Positions 18,172 to 27,636 of a DNA stretch of 64,000 nucleotides are shown piece by piece. Both the position numbers and the translations under genes were made by a program. Each line of letters starts with the position of its first letter. Within the stretch, counting starts at the first letter, position 1. This stretch comes from Zunongwangia endophytica (GTDB lineage: Bacteria > Bacteroidota > Bacteroidia > Flavobacteriales > Flavobacteriaceae). The stretch covers positions 1,178,001 to 1,242,000 of the forward strand of contig NZ_JAUFPZ010000002.1 in NCBI RefSeq assembly GCF_030409505.1, written 5' to 3'. Below the pieces are notes generated by a model, which made no database searches, had not been told where the DNA came from, and saw only the letters and a list, made by a program, of their open reading frames with translations.

Positions 18172-18308
18172 GTTGCCAACATCGGTTAATCGCAAATAAC
18201 GGGTATTGCGGAAAAAGTGTAATTTTAGAAACCAGGAAAAAAAAATTTAATCCGACAATTTCGCGTCCTTACTCCCGTAACTTGCGATAACCGTAACCGT
18301 TACCTTCA
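18172..18308 (+). repeat. attC-9
   Basis: R'' AGTTGCCAAC (9 of 10 with the c9 start), R' GTTACCTTCA (c10 start). Inner stem CGGTTAATCGCAAATAACGGG / CCCGTAACTTGCGATAACCG. Class C. Confidence 0.85.
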
Positions 18309-18829
18309 ATTGCTCCTGATCCCAATCTCTCCCAAAAGGCTAACTAACCGCAGGAAAATTTAACTCGAAATTCGATAAAATAAGACTAAATTATTTATAA
18401 AATTAACCGAAAAAATCACTCCTAAAATTATTTAAATCAAAAGATGAACTTAAAAAATTAGCAACAACGCAAACGACAAATCAGAATAATATTATCGAAA
18501 TTGTATAAAATCAGGTACTATTTTTATTCACTTCTAAAACAAAGAATAAAGCTTCTTGGCGGAAATTAGATAGAATTTGAAACTTAAAAAACCAAATATT
18601 ACGCGGGAATCAATCTCTCCCAAAATAATACTTGAAAAATTCAACTTAAAATTTAAAAGCAACGCTGGAGAAACTTAAAACTATAGAATTTCACCATAAA
18701 ATTAAATCTCAAAAGGTTCTCTCCCACTCTGAAAAACAATAAAGAATAAAATCTCTTATAAGCCAATATTCGATAAATCTGACTATAATTTTTAAAGGAA
18801 ATCTTTAAACCAGAACGTGTCGCAACAGA
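18299..18829 (+). other. Cassette c10: ORF-less cassette body (non-coding family)
   Basis: Starts GTTACCTTCAATTGCTCCTG and ends AAGGTAAC. No credible ORF. It carries CAATCTCTCCCAAAA twice, AAATTCGATAAAAT units, CTCTCCCACTCTGAAAAACA and GTGTCGCAACA at the 3' end. Shares both termini with c30. Confidence 0.55.
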
Positions 18830-18964
18830 AAGGTAACAACGTATAATAGCAATTGCGGCTTTTTGTCCTGCGGACATAATCGCGCAAGCATAAAAGTCGG
18901 TAATTTTAGTTATCTTAGTTTTAAACAACCCGCAACTGACGATTATACGAAGCCGTTGGGCACA
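18830..18964 (+). repeat. attC-10
   Basis: R'' AAGGTAAC (8 of 8 with the c10 start), R' GTTGGGCACA (c11 start). Class D; loop hairpin TGTCC-TGC-GGACA. Confidence 0.85.
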
Positions 18965-18980
18965 ATTTAACGAAACAAAT

Positions 18981-20159
18981 ATGAAAGAATTATTTCCCGG
19001 TTATTCAAGGAAAACAGAATCTGATATAAAGAATATTTGGAAATCAGGAATCATTGCCTTTGATGCAAATGTATTATTAAACCTTTATAGGTATTCTAAC
19101 GAAACCAAAAACACAATTCTTCACTTAATTTCAAAGTTTTCACAACAAATCTTTTTACCTTATCAGTCAGCTTTAGAGTATAATAGAAATAGATACGAAG
19201 TAATTGCAGAACAAGAAAAAGCATACAAAGAGTTCTTAGGAAAAATAACGCAAATTCAAAAGGATTTGCAAACAACAAATAAGCCACCTTTCTTATCACA
19301 AAAGGTCGATGAAGATTTGAATACGGTTTTTGAAAATGTTAACTCTGAAGTAGAAGTAAGTATTAAAAAGTACTGTGATTATCTAAAAGAAGACCCTGTT
19401 TACGATGAGATTTCAAATCTTTTCAAAGGGAAGATATCTGAGAAATATAATCAGGAAAAGTTAGAGGAAGTATTTAAAGAAGGTGAAAGTCGATATAAAA
19501 ATAAGATACCACCTGGTTACGAAGATGAAAAAACTAAAAAGGACAACAGAAAATACGGAGATTTAGTTTTATGGAATCAAATTATAGATATTGCAAAAAC
19601 TCAAAAGAAAAACGTCATTTTAATTACTGATGAAAGAAAAATTGATTGGTGGTGGAAAATTAAAGATGGTCGAAATATGGGACCAAGACAGGAATTAGTA
19701 GAGGAAATTTATGAAAAATCTGGTATGGAATTTCATATGTATTCATCAGAAAAATTCTTAAGCTATGGACAAACATTTCTAAAAGAACAAATAAATAAAC
19801 AAGCTTTAAACGAAATTATGGCTATGAAAAAAGCCGAAATGGAAGAAATTAAAAAGATTGAAATTCATAAAAAAAATCGTTTAAAAAAGTTGAACTTCAT
19901 TAAAAACGAAATTGTCAACAGTCAAGAACAATTAGACGAATTAAACTATGTGATTAGAAATATGGATGATGATTTGGATAACTATTCTCAACAAAATATT
20001 GCGAAATATTATGAAGGAGAGAAAATGGACAAGGAAATACCCGAGCATTACAGAATAATGATGGAACATAAAAAAGAAATGGAGACAGAAAGAGAAATGT
20101 TACAGAAAAGATTAAGTAAACTAAAACATAATTATATTAACTACAAAAGGAATAATTAA
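18981..20159 (+). CDS. PIN-like domain protein, putative nuclease (cassette c11)
   Basis: 392 aa. PIN_8-type domain: IIAFDANVLLNLYRYS (Asp about residue 28), LPYQSALEYNRNR (acidic second position), KYGDLVLWNQIID (third acidic cluster) and NVILITDERKIDWWW (fourth). The C-terminal third (about residues 270-390) is a highly charged Lys/Glu coiled coil. Proteins with this arrangement occur in bacterial defence contexts as presumed RNases. The start at 18981 is 27 bp into the cassette. Ends GTTGGGCACA / TGTGCCCAAC match exactly. Confidence 0.75.
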   Translation: MKELFPGYSRKTESDIKNIWKSGIIAFDANVLLNLYRYSNETKNTILHLISKFSQQIFLPYQSALEYNRNRYEVIAEQEKAYKEFLGKITQIQKDLQTTNKPPFLSQKVDEDLNTVFENVNSEVEVSIKKYCDYLKEDPVYDEISNLFKGKISEKYNQEKLEEVFKEGESRYKNKIPPGYEDEKTKKDNRKYGDLVLWNQIIDIAKTQKKNVILITDERKIDWWWKIKDGRNMGPRQELVEEIYEKSGMEFHMYSSEKFLSYGQTFLKEQINKQALNEIMAMKKAEMEEIKKIEIHKKNRLKKLNFIKNEIVNSQEQLDELNYVIRNMDDDLDNYSQQNIAKYYEGEKMDKEIPEHYRIMMEHKKEMETEREMLQKRLSKLKHNYINYKRNN

Positions 20160-20164
20160 AAAAC

Positions 20165-20301
20165 TGTGCCCAACAATGGCTATAAGTAATTGCTTGTTCT
20201 CGTCTATTTCTGAAAATCCTCGCGGATTTTCAGTTTGGTGTTTACTTGCAAAGTTAAGTACTAACCCACGCAACTACTCATAGCCGAGACCGTTAGCCAC
20301 C
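20165..20301 (+). repeat. attC-11
   Basis: R'' TGTGCCCAAC (exact), R' GTTAGCCACC (c12 start). Class A with loop hairpin GAAAATCC-TCGC-GGATTTTC. Confidence 0.85.
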
Positions 20302-20303
20302 AT

Positions 20304-20897
20304 TTGAAAAAAACAACATTCTACATATCATTTTTAATTCTCATTTTGAATTTTAGTTGCAAAACGGACAATAAAACTGATTTGAAAAAATTGAAGGATT
20401 TGGACGCTCAAAAAACGAATGAATTAATAACACATATTTTAGAAGAAAAAAGAAACGGATATTTAATGTCGAGTTGCATAACAGAAAAACCAAGAGCAGT
20501 TTCTCATTCAATGGTTTCGAATTTTAATGACTATGTAAAGGATAATTTGAATATAAAAGATACTGTTCATTTAAAAATTCAATCAAGACTTTACAAAAAG
20601 TTTAAAATCACAGCGGACTTAGTTCCTAACAAGAATATTTTAACTCAAGTACAGTTTGAAGAATTTAAACAAAAGTCAGAAAATAGTAAATTTCGATTTT
20701 GGGATTGGTTTGATACAAATTGCGAAAATGGATACTGCTCAATAAGCAAACCGATATTTAATGAAGCATTCAATTTAGCATATGTACAAATCGGGACTGT
20801 TTGCGGACGACTATGTGGTGGCGGAGAAGAAAGGATTTACAAATTAGTAAACGGAAAATGGATTGAAAAAGAAAGTCTCGGAAGTTGGGTAAGTTAA
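20304..20897 (+). CDS. Lipoprotein of unknown function (cassette c12)
   Basis: 197 aa from a TTG at 20304, 13 bp into the cassette (no ATG nearby gives a signal peptide). MKKTTFYISFLILILNFSCK is a type II signal peptide with the lipidated Cys at 19. The mature part has a CITEKPRAVSH segment and four further Cys (FDTNCENGYCSI, TVCGRLCGGGEE). Family not recognised. Ends GTTAGCCACC / GGTGGCTAAC match exactly. Confidence 0.6.
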   Translation: MKKTTFYISFLILILNFSCKTDNKTDLKKLKDLDAQKTNELITHILEEKRNGYLMSSCITEKPRAVSHSMVSNFNDYVKDNLNIKDTVHLKIQSRLYKKFKITADLVPNKNILTQVQFEEFKQKSENSKFRFWDWFDTNCENGYCSISKPIFNEAFNLAYVQIGTVCGRLCGGGEERIYKLVNGKWIEKESLGSWVS

Positions 20898-20908
20898 ACG
20901 AAAAAAAC

Positions 20909-21109
20909 GGTGGCTAACAACGTATATAAAAAATAGCTTCTTCTGCCCTAACCCGAAATTTTCGGTATATTTGGTAAGTCGCCAAATCTTTTGATTTGGC
21001 TTTTGAAAAGTAAAGTTAAAAACAAAATGCAAAAGTTTTGGCTTGTGTTAAACCGAATAAATTGTGCTTGTTTTTACGCTACTTTCCATATACAAACTCG
21101 TTAGCACCA
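20909..21109 (+). repeat. attC-12
   Basis: R'' GGTGGCTAAC (exact), R' GTTAGCACCA (c13 start). Class B, nearly identical to attC-2, with TATATTTG and loop hairpin CCAAATC-TTTT-GATTTGG. Confidence 0.85.
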
Positions 21110-21120
21110 ATTTGACAAAA

Positions 21121-21993
21121 ATGAAAATACAACTTTTATTATTAATGATACTAACTTCAATTTCTGGAAATAGTCAATCTAGCTATTCTGGTAATTTAGG
21201 AAAGTATAACATAACATTAATAATGTATCATTACAAAGATGGCGATTCACGTGCTTACTATGTTTATGACAAATTTGATACTCCAATTACAATTAATGGT
21301 AGATTAGAAGATGGAGAATTAAAACTTTTAGAAAAAGATTATTCCGAAAAAAAATCTGCCATTTTGATTTTTAAAGATTTCAAAGAAAGTGATAAAACCA
21401 TTAAAGGAAAATGGATTAGTATTGATGGATCTAAAACTTATCCAATTTCATTAAAAAAAGATTTTGAAATTGATTATGGTAATAATGTTGAATGGAAAAC
21501 TAGGGAACTTATTCAATCAAACACTACAGAGGAACATTATTTCAAAACGATAATCACAAAAGAAAAAGGACAACTCTATGGAAGAATTTCTGGTGTGAAA
21601 ATATTTGAAAAAAAGTCAGACAAACTAATACAAACTATAGAATTAGATTGCCAACTGTTCGGAATTGATAACGTGAGTGTTGGAGATTACAACTTTGACG
21701 GTATTGAAGATTTTTCCGTTTTTGAGGCCAGTTATGCTGGACCAAATACCTCGAGTATTTACATCTTAAGGGACCCAAATTCAAACCAGTATATAAAAAG
21801 TAATTTTAGCGGGACTTCTTTAGAATTTGATAATGAATCAAAACTCATTTACGAACATAATCAATGTTGTGCTGGTAGAAGTCATAGGAACGCTACTTAT
21901 AAAGTGGACGATAATGAAATGGTTTTAATAGAAGAAGAATGCCTTGATTATGATGAAAAGCAAAAAGATTTTATTGAAGTTGAATGTGAATAA
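21121..21993 (+). CDS. Secreted protein, XAC2610-like, copy 1 (cassette c13)
   Basis: 290 aa from the ATG at 21121; an upstream in-frame extension lies inside attC-12 and is rejected. Signal peptide MKIQLLLLMILTSISGNSQ. The N-terminal half repeats short beta-strand motifs (ITINGRLEDGELKLLEKDY). The C-terminal half has DYNFDGIEDFSVFEASYAG, an FG-GAP/XAC2610-like Ca-binding pattern, and an NQCCAGRSHR motif. Function unknown. The whole cassette (21101-22124) recurs as c25 with two amino-acid differences in this gene. Confidence 0.7.
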   Translation: MKIQLLLLMILTSISGNSQSSYSGNLGKYNITLIMYHYKDGDSRAYYVYDKFDTPITINGRLEDGELKLLEKDYSEKKSAILIFKDFKESDKTIKGKWISIDGSKTYPISLKKDFEIDYGNNVEWKTRELIQSNTTEEHYFKTIITKEKGQLYGRISGVKIFEKKSDKLIQTIELDCQLFGIDNVSVGDYNFDGIEDFSVFEASYAGPNTSSIYILRDPNSNQYIKSNFSGTSLEFDNESKLIYEHNQCCAGRSHRNATYKVDDNEMVLIEEECLDYDEKQKDFIEVECE

Positions 21994-21996
21994 AAC

Positions 21997-22133
21997 TGGT
22001 GCTAACACCGTATAACAACAATTGCGGATTTGTCTATTGCGGATACGACCACGCAAGCACAAAATCGGTAATTTTAGCTATCTTAGTGTTTAATCAATCC
22101 GCAACTGATTGTTATACAAAACCGTTAGCTGTA
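21997..22133 (+). repeat. attC-13
   Basis: R'' TGGTGCTAAC (exact complement of the c13 start), R' GTTAGCTGTA (c14 start). Class D: GTATAACAACAATTGCGG / CCGCAACTGATTGTTATAC. Same as attC-24 except for one base. Confidence 0.88.
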
Positions 22134-22164
22134 ATTTGCCACGAAACTGAAAACAAAGTAATTA

Positions 22165-23070
22165 ATGAATCAAAACAAAGATATAAGCGAAAAAGAATTT
22201 AAAACTTTTTACGAACCTTTACTCAAAGGATACGGAGGGGAATTTAAAACTGTTATAAAGTCTAAAAATGATATTTGTGAGCTAATCTATTTAGATTCAA
22301 AAATAGTCTCAATTGATAAACTTATAAGTCTAATCAAAAAAGAGACAGATATTTACGTAAAATCTATAGTTTGTAGGCTTATTGGAGTTAGGGAAATAAT
22401 TTACTGTAGAGAAAACAAGAAAAAATTAGATATAAAGTTCGTTTGGGAACTAATTTCAAAATCAATCAAAATTATTCCAATAAATTACACAATTTCATCA
22501 ATCGGTTCACAAGGTTTTTTGTCAATTCCATTATATAAATTTGATGAATCCTTAGAAAACTTCGATTTCATTAGATTACACATTTGGGACGATTCTTTAA
22601 ATCAATATATTGATACAGAAAAGTGTGAGAACTTTTCAATTCATACGCATACATTTTTTGCTGAAAGTTGGGTAATAACAGGACGAATAATTAATAACAG
22701 ATTTGATTATAATATTAACTCAAAGAATTCTAAACACTCTTTTTTCAAAGTAGTTTATAACGATTCATTAAACGAAGTAAACCGACACACGTCCAAAGCT
22801 GTAAATGAAAAAATCGATATAGAACTTTATCAAACATCCGAAGAAATACATTTCAAAAACGGAAATTATAAAATAGATGCCGGAAAATTACATAAATCAG
22901 GTCATACAAATTCACCTTTACCTTCTGCTACGTTCTTTTCTTTTACTGGGAAAAACGGATTAGATAAATCTATTGTGATTGGACCTAAACATATTTCAGA
23001 ATCGGAGATTAATCGAAAAATGATTATCGACCCAACAGAATTATTGAACAAAATTAATACCCAAATATAA
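22165..23070 (+). CDS. HxH-containing protein of unknown family, partner of a SLATT-like gene (cassette c14)
   Basis: 301 aa. The N-terminal half is helical and Lys-rich (YVKSIVCRLIGVREIIYC). The middle and C-terminus look like a cupin beta-barrel: FSIHTHTFFAESWVITGRI (His160 and His162), then YQTSEEIHFKNGNYKIDAGK and SATFFSFTGKNGLDKSIVIG. A metal-binding cupin, perhaps a sensor or enzyme, is my best guess; the family is not recognised. It ends 1 bp before the next gene, implying translational coupling in a two-gene cassette. Confidence 0.55.
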   Translation: MNQNKDISEKEFKTFYEPLLKGYGGEFKTVIKSKNDICELIYLDSKIVSIDKLISLIKKETDIYVKSIVCRLIGVREIIYCRENKKKLDIKFVWELISKSIKIIPINYTISSIGSQGFLSIPLYKFDESLENFDFIRLHIWDDSLNQYIDTEKCENFSIHTHTFFAESWVITGRIINNRFDYNINSKNSKHSFFKVVYNDSLNEVNRHTSKAVNEKIDIELYQTSEEIHFKNGNYKIDAGKLHKSGHTNSPLPSATFFSFTGKNGLDKSIVIGPKHISESEINRKMIIDPTELLNKINTQI

Positions 23071-23071
23071 T

Positions 23072-23581
23072 ATGGATGAGAGCCTAAGAAGAATGTTATT
23101 AGATTGGATGAGAAAAATTCATCAGTTAGAATACGCTCATTGTTATCAATCAATATTTTGGTCAACTTTTGAAAAATGGATTGGGATTAGTGCTTTTATA
23201 ATTTCAACTATTGTAGCGTTTTCTTATCGATTTCCAAAGATTCATATTCCTTGGGTTCAAGATTATTTATTTCCATTTATCTTATTAATTGTGGCAATTT
23301 TAACTGGTCTTCAAACATTTTTAAAACCAAGTGAAAAAGCGGAAAATCATAAACGCATAGGTTTCAATTATGAGAAAATGAGACATAGTATTGAGTTAAT
23401 TTTAAATACTAATATGACAAATGAAAATAGAACTCAAGAAATAGAAATAATAAAAAACGAATGGGCTGATTTAAAATCCGTTTACGTAAGTAATCGAAAA
23501 TTTAAAAAGGGTAAGAAAACCGTCAAAGATTTGAAAAAATATCCAGAAGAATTAAGTTTTTTAGAAACTATTGAGGAATAA
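23072..23581 (+). CDS. Two-TM SLATT-like effector candidate (cassette c14)
   Basis: 169 aa. A helical N-terminus (MDESLRRMLLDWMRKIHQLEYAHCYQS), two membrane segments (about 29-48 and 65-85, WIGISAFIISTIVAFSY and LFPFILLIVAILTGLQTF), then KPSEKAENHKRIGFNYEKMRHSIE, characteristic of SLATT / DUF4231 2TM proteins. SLATT proteins are predicted pore-forming effectors of nucleotide-activated defence systems (family knowledge). Paired with the upstream HxH gene inside one cassette (ends GTTAGCTGTA / TACAGCTAAC). Confidence 0.7.
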   Translation: MDESLRRMLLDWMRKIHQLEYAHCYQSIFWSTFEKWIGISAFIISTIVAFSYRFPKIHIPWVQDYLFPFILLIVAILTGLQTFLKPSEKAENHKRIGFNYEKMRHSIELILNTNMTNENRTQEIEIIKNEWADLKSVYVSNRKFKKGKKTVKDLKKYPEELSFLETIEE

Positions 23582-23585
23582 AAAC

Positions 23586-23720
23586 TACAGCTAACACCGT
23601 GTATAGCTCATTACGGTTAAATTCCTAATCGGAATTCATTGCAATTTGCTATCTTTAGGTTGCGGCGTAAAATCATAGCTGATTTTCCGCAACGAGCCAT
23701 ACACAAACACGTTGTAAGTA
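23586..23720 (+). repeat. attC-14
   Basis: R'' TACAGCTAAC (exact), R' GTTGTAAGTA (c15 start). Inner stem CGTGTATAGCTCATTACGG / CGCAACGAGCCATACACA. Related to attC-3 and attC-5. Confidence 0.82.
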
Positions 23721-23745
23721 ATACCCAAACCAACAAAAACTCAAA

Positions 23746-24858
23746 TTGGAAGAAAATAATCACACACCAATTATAATAGGAAATTGTAGACCTTTCAGAA
23801 TAATTGAAAGAGAAACTGATAATTGGAATGCATCACTTAAAGAAATTAACGAAAATGAATATGATTATGTCAAGTTGAATAGAATGTCAACGTTTATTGA
23901 TATTGGAATAGCACCTTTTTCTTTAGGGATTGGATACGATGGGAGTTTAGTTTTGCCAGCAACTAAAGATTTTGCTAATAAGGAAAATTCACTTGAGAAA
24001 TTTAATCAAACATTGGGAATACTTCTATTAGGTGGAATATATTCTGAATCTGTCCAACCTGACAATATTTCTTATGGGACATTATTTTTTAATGGCTATA
24101 TAAAAATTCACGGAGGAAGTTCAGGGTTAATTGCAGGATTTCATAAATCAATAAGAAGTAAACTTGTTGGAACTATGGATTCTATTAAATTACTTGAACC
24201 AAAGTCAATTAGTGTAAGTGTCTTAAAAAGCGCTTATCTAAAAGGGAAAAATATTTTTGACAAGATTCCTAACCTTTCACCAAATATGTTACTTGACGGA
24301 ACATCTCATTATGTTCGAAATCAATGGTCTGAAAGTTTAATTTTTCTTTGGACTTCAATTGAACAACTTGTTAATCAAATTTGGAAATCAGAAGTTATCG
24401 ATAAAGAAATTAATGGAGTTATAGCAGGTCGAAAAGATTTCCTTAAAGATTTCCGTAGTTGGACCACTTCTACACGTATAGAAGTTTTATTTCAAAAGGA
24501 GTTTATTCCAATTGAGGTTTATGAACTTCTCAATCTTGCGAGAAAAACTCGAAATGACTTCATTCATAATGGTAAACAATTAAGTAAGGAAAAAGTTGAT
24601 AATGCTTTAATTGGTCTTTTCAATCTAATTTCACTTATTGTAACAGAATACAAATCAATAAACGAACTTGACGAAACTCTAAATTCCATTCAAAAAAATC
24701 AAAGAGGAGATTTACTCCCTAAAAAGAAATCACTTGAAAAAGACGAAGTAACACATTGGTTAGAAATTCCTGCAATTCCAGGAGATAGACATTGGGGAGA
24801 TAAAGATTATGAAATAATTGAGGAATTAGTTTTAAAGCCAATGCCGAAAAATGAATAA
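23746..24858 (+). CDS. ApeA-like HEPN-domain protein (cassette c15)
   Basis: 370 aa from a TTG at 23746. A C-terminal HEPN-type helical domain carries LARKTRNDFIHNGKQLS, an Rx4-6H motif (RNDFIH) typical of HEPN RNases, preceded by a long helix SESLIFLWTSIEQLVNQIWK. The N-terminal half (residues 1-170) is a beta-rich region of unknown type. ApeA HEPN proteins act in anti-phage abortive infection; a similar role here is inferred. Ends GTTGTAAGTA / TACTTACAAC match exactly. Confidence 0.7.
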   Translation: MEENNHTPIIIGNCRPFRIIERETDNWNASLKEINENEYDYVKLNRMSTFIDIGIAPFSLGIGYDGSLVLPATKDFANKENSLEKFNQTLGILLLGGIYSESVQPDNISYGTLFFNGYIKIHGGSSGLIAGFHKSIRSKLVGTMDSIKLLEPKSISVSVLKSAYLKGKNIFDKIPNLSPNMLLDGTSHYVRNQWSESLIFLWTSIEQLVNQIWKSEVIDKEINGVIAGRKDFLKDFRSWTTSTRIEVLFQKEFIPIEVYELLNLARKTRNDFIHNGKQLSKEKVDNALIGLFNLISLIVTEYKSINELDETLNSIQKNQRGDLLPKKKSLEKDEVTHWLEIPAIPGDRHWGDKDYEIIEELVLKPMPKNE

Positions 24859-24863
24859 AGTAC

Positions 24864-25000
24864 TACTTACAACACCGTGTATAATTAATGGCTGGTTCTC
24901 GCCTACTTACGAAAATCCTCGCGGATTTTCTATTCGTTTTTTATTTGCTAAATTAGGTACTTAAAAACGCCACTAATCATACACAATCACGTTAAAAGCA
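24864..25000 (+). repeat. attC-15
   Basis: R'' TACTTACAAC (exact), R' GTTAAAAGCA (c16 start). Class A with loop hairpin GAAAATCC-TCGC-GGATTTTC. Confidence 0.82.
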
Positions 25001-25025
25001 AGCTTAAAAGACGACACAGCAAGAA

Positions 25026-26576
25026 ATGGAAATTTGGCAATACATAGAAATTTTAAGACGACCTAACAAGACTTGGTTTTTCTCAAAGGACAACACAGAA
25101 GAGAAAATTAACGCCTTGATTAAAATTGCCAATGAAGGTTATTCAAATCTTATTTGCAGCTTGACAGAGTTTCTGAAAGACGACAACAATGAAATAAGAG
25201 AAACCACTTCCAAGACAATTACTCACCTATTTAAAAAGATTGACAGCAAAAAAGGATATTACAACACTCTTAAACATTGTGGAATTTCAAAAAGTGATAT
25301 TGACTTTTATGAAGCAAATTTCCCAAAGGACCAATATGTAGAATTATTAGCAATTAGTTCATTAAATGGAAGTGGGTACGTTAGAGAAAAAGCAGTTAAA
25401 AAACTTTCACAGATTGATAGTTCAAGAGCTATTCAATTTTTAATCTATCGCTTAGCTGATTGGGTTTTGCCGGTTCGACAAGCTGCACTAAACGGCATTA
25501 ACAACTACAAAACAACCAATTACATTGACAGCTTAATTGATAATTTGCCAATTTTTGAGTGGCTACAAAAAGTCGAACGGACGAACTTAAGTGGTGTTTA
25601 TCAAGATATTATTAAGTTCATAGCTTCGACAAACAGAGTATATGTCATTGAAAATTTCAAAAAATATCCAGACAAAATAAGGTTGCTTTTAGCAAAACAT
25701 ATTTCAATTTCTCTGACCCAAAAATCAGCAGAACTGAAACTTTTACTAAACGATAAACATTTTTTAATTAGAAACTTAGCCATTGAGCATTTTGAAATGC
25801 TTGGTGAAAGTGAAATCGACCAATTACTCAATGACAAGTCTGCAAAAATTCGACTACAAACACTTTACTGTCTTAAGGACCAAAGCGAATTTAAAACAAT
25901 AGTAAAGGGATTTTTAGCGGACAGTTCCGCGACAATAAGAAATTTTGCAAGGTTCACGCTTAAACATTCAAACATTGACTTCGCCAAATTTTACAATGAC
26001 AACTTACAAGAAAACAAACAAGTCATTGGGTCATTAAGCGGACTTGCTGAAACTGAAGGTAAACAGTATTTGGAAATAGTTAAGTCATATCTGAAAGACA
26101 AAAAAATAAAAATTAAAAAGACAGCATTTTTGGCTCTTTGCAAACTTGACGAAGAATGTGCTTATGACTTTGCTTTTGCCAATCTTGACAGCCAATACAT
26201 TGGACTTAGAAACGTAATCATTGAATTTTTATCCCACATTCCGCGACAAGAAATTTTGACAAAGGCAAAAACCATTTACGAAACAGGTAACTATGAATTA
26301 AAAAAGTCAATGCTAAAACTCTTTAACAAAGTTGGTGGTTGGACAGCAATTCCTGATTTAATGATTGGAACAATTGATGAAAACGAGAACATTAGACAAT
26401 TGGCGTTTGGCTATTTGCAAATTTGGAGAACTAGAGCAGTAAGACTATTCTCAACACCAAAACAAGGGGAAGTTGAAAGAGCAAAACAGATTTTCAGCTT
26501 TGTAAACGAGACCCACGAAGACAAACAATATTTTAAAACAAACCCAGTAAGTGGACTTGACTTTTACTTCAAATAA
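25026..26576 (+). CDS. HEAT-repeat protein (cassette c16)
   Basis: 516 aa of helical repeats: LTEFLKDDNNEIRETTSKTI, LADWVLPVRQAALNGI, LNDKHFLIRNLAIEHF, LNDKSAKIRLQTLYCL, LADSSATIRNFARF and LDSQYIGLRNVIIEFL, each a HEAT/PBS-type hairpin. No signal peptide. Such repeats make protein-binding scaffolds; the partner is unknown. This is one of only two cassettes with both ends present whose ends do not match well: start GTTAAAAGCAAGCT versus end AGCTTGTAATAAC agree at the outer CAAGCT part only. Confidence 0.75.
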   Translation: MEIWQYIEILRRPNKTWFFSKDNTEEKINALIKIANEGYSNLICSLTEFLKDDNNEIRETTSKTITHLFKKIDSKKGYYNTLKHCGISKSDIDFYEANFPKDQYVELLAISSLNGSGYVREKAVKKLSQIDSSRAIQFLIYRLADWVLPVRQAALNGINNYKTTNYIDSLIDNLPIFEWLQKVERTNLSGVYQDIIKFIASTNRVYVIENFKKYPDKIRLLLAKHISISLTQKSAELKLLLNDKHFLIRNLAIEHFEMLGESEIDQLLNDKSAKIRLQTLYCLKDQSEFKTIVKGFLADSSATIRNFARFTLKHSNIDFAKFYNDNLQENKQVIGSLSGLAETEGKQYLEIVKSYLKDKKIKIKKTAFLALCKLDEECAYDFAFANLDSQYIGLRNVIIEFLSHIPRQEILTKAKTIYETGNYELKKSMLKLFNKVGGWTAIPDLMIGTIDENENIRQLAFGYLQIWRTRAVRLFSTPKQGEVERAKQIFSFVNETHEDKQYFKTNPVSGLDFYFK

Positions 26577-26589
26577 AAGAAAGCCAGCT

Positions 26590-26787
26590 TGTAATAACGT
26601 ATATAAAAAATAGCTAGGTCTTTTCTAAACTGAAATTTTTGGTATATTTGGTAAGTCGCCAAATCTTTTGATTTGGCTTTTGAAAAGTATAGATAAAATC
26701 AAAATGCAAAAGTTTTGGCTTGTTTTATGCCGGAGAAATAATTGCTAATTTCGACGTTACTTTTCATATACAATCACGTTGTAAACA
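26590..26787 (+). repeat. attC-16
   Basis: R'' TTGTAATAAC (poor match to the c16 start), R' GTTGTAAACA (c17 start). Class B with TATATTTG and CCAAATC-TTTT-GATTTGG. Confidence 0.78.
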
Positions 26788-26835
26788 ATTAAACGCAACC
26801 TATGGGTAGTCTCAACATCTACAATTAAAGAACCA

Positions 26836-27414
26836 ATGAGAAAGATTTATTTATTCTGCGTAGTACTAATAATATTAATTTCTATAACATCCTGTGAATA
26901 CGATTGTTTTGGCTTCCCAGAAGAGTACGATGAATACATTTCATTTGAATTGAACGATACAATATTATACACCAACGAAAATGACACATTAAAATTTACA
27001 GTTAATGACTATAATAGAACGGAACCAAGTTCATTTACTGGATTGGCAATGGACTACGACTGTTTTGAGGAAAAATTTTACCAAACCGATGTGCAAGATG
27101 AATACTTCATCAGAGAATATTTTGAAGAGAATTATAATTCATTTCAAGATGGAATTTTAATTTCCTTTACGGAAAATGATACTTTCGGTTTAGTTGGACC
27201 GACAAATTTCTCAAGCAATAATTTTGAATATTCACAAATCGAATACTATCAGAATTTCCAATTTAATGGAACAGATTATAATGATGTACTGTTCATTCTG
27301 AAAGACACAATCAATTCAAATCCAAAAATCGGTTATATTTTAAAAGCAAATCCAGGAGGAATTTTAGAATTCTATGATTTCGAAAACAAAGAACTATGGA
27401 AACAAATAAATTAA
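26836..27414 (+). CDS. Lipoprotein of unknown function (cassette c17)
   Basis: 192 aa. Type II signal peptide MRKIYLFCVVLIILISITSC with the Cys at 20, then an acidic mature domain (YDCFGFPEEYDEYISFELND) rich in Asp, Asn and Tyr. Family not recognised. Ends GTTGTAAACA / TGTTTACAAC match exactly. Confidence 0.6.
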   Translation: MRKIYLFCVVLIILISITSCEYDCFGFPEEYDEYISFELNDTILYTNENDTLKFTVNDYNRTEPSSFTGLAMDYDCFEEKFYQTDVQDEYFIREYFEENYNSFQDGILISFTENDTFGLVGPTNFSSNNFEYSQIEYYQNFQFNGTDYNDVLFILKDTINSNPKIGYILKANPGGILEFYDFENKELWKQIN

Positions 27415-27415
27415 C

Positions 27416-27618
27416 TGTTTACAACAACGTATATAGCTCATAGCTAATCAGTTGCTTAATCGAAATTAAGGCATTTTGGAAAGTCGCCAAGTTTTTAAAT
27501 TTGACGATTTCCAATAAAAAAAGATAAATAGTAAAATTTAAAAATCTGACTTGTGCTCAATCCGAATAAATATCGCTAATTTACACGCTACGATCCATAT
27601 ACAAGACCGTTGTAAGTA
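27416..27618 (+). repeat. attC-17
   Basis: R'' TGTTTACAAC (exact), R' GTTGTAAGTA (c18 start). Class B-like: CGTATATAGCTCATAGC / GCTACGATCCATATAC. Confidence 0.82.
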
Positions 27619-27636
27619 ATACCCAAACCAACTTCA

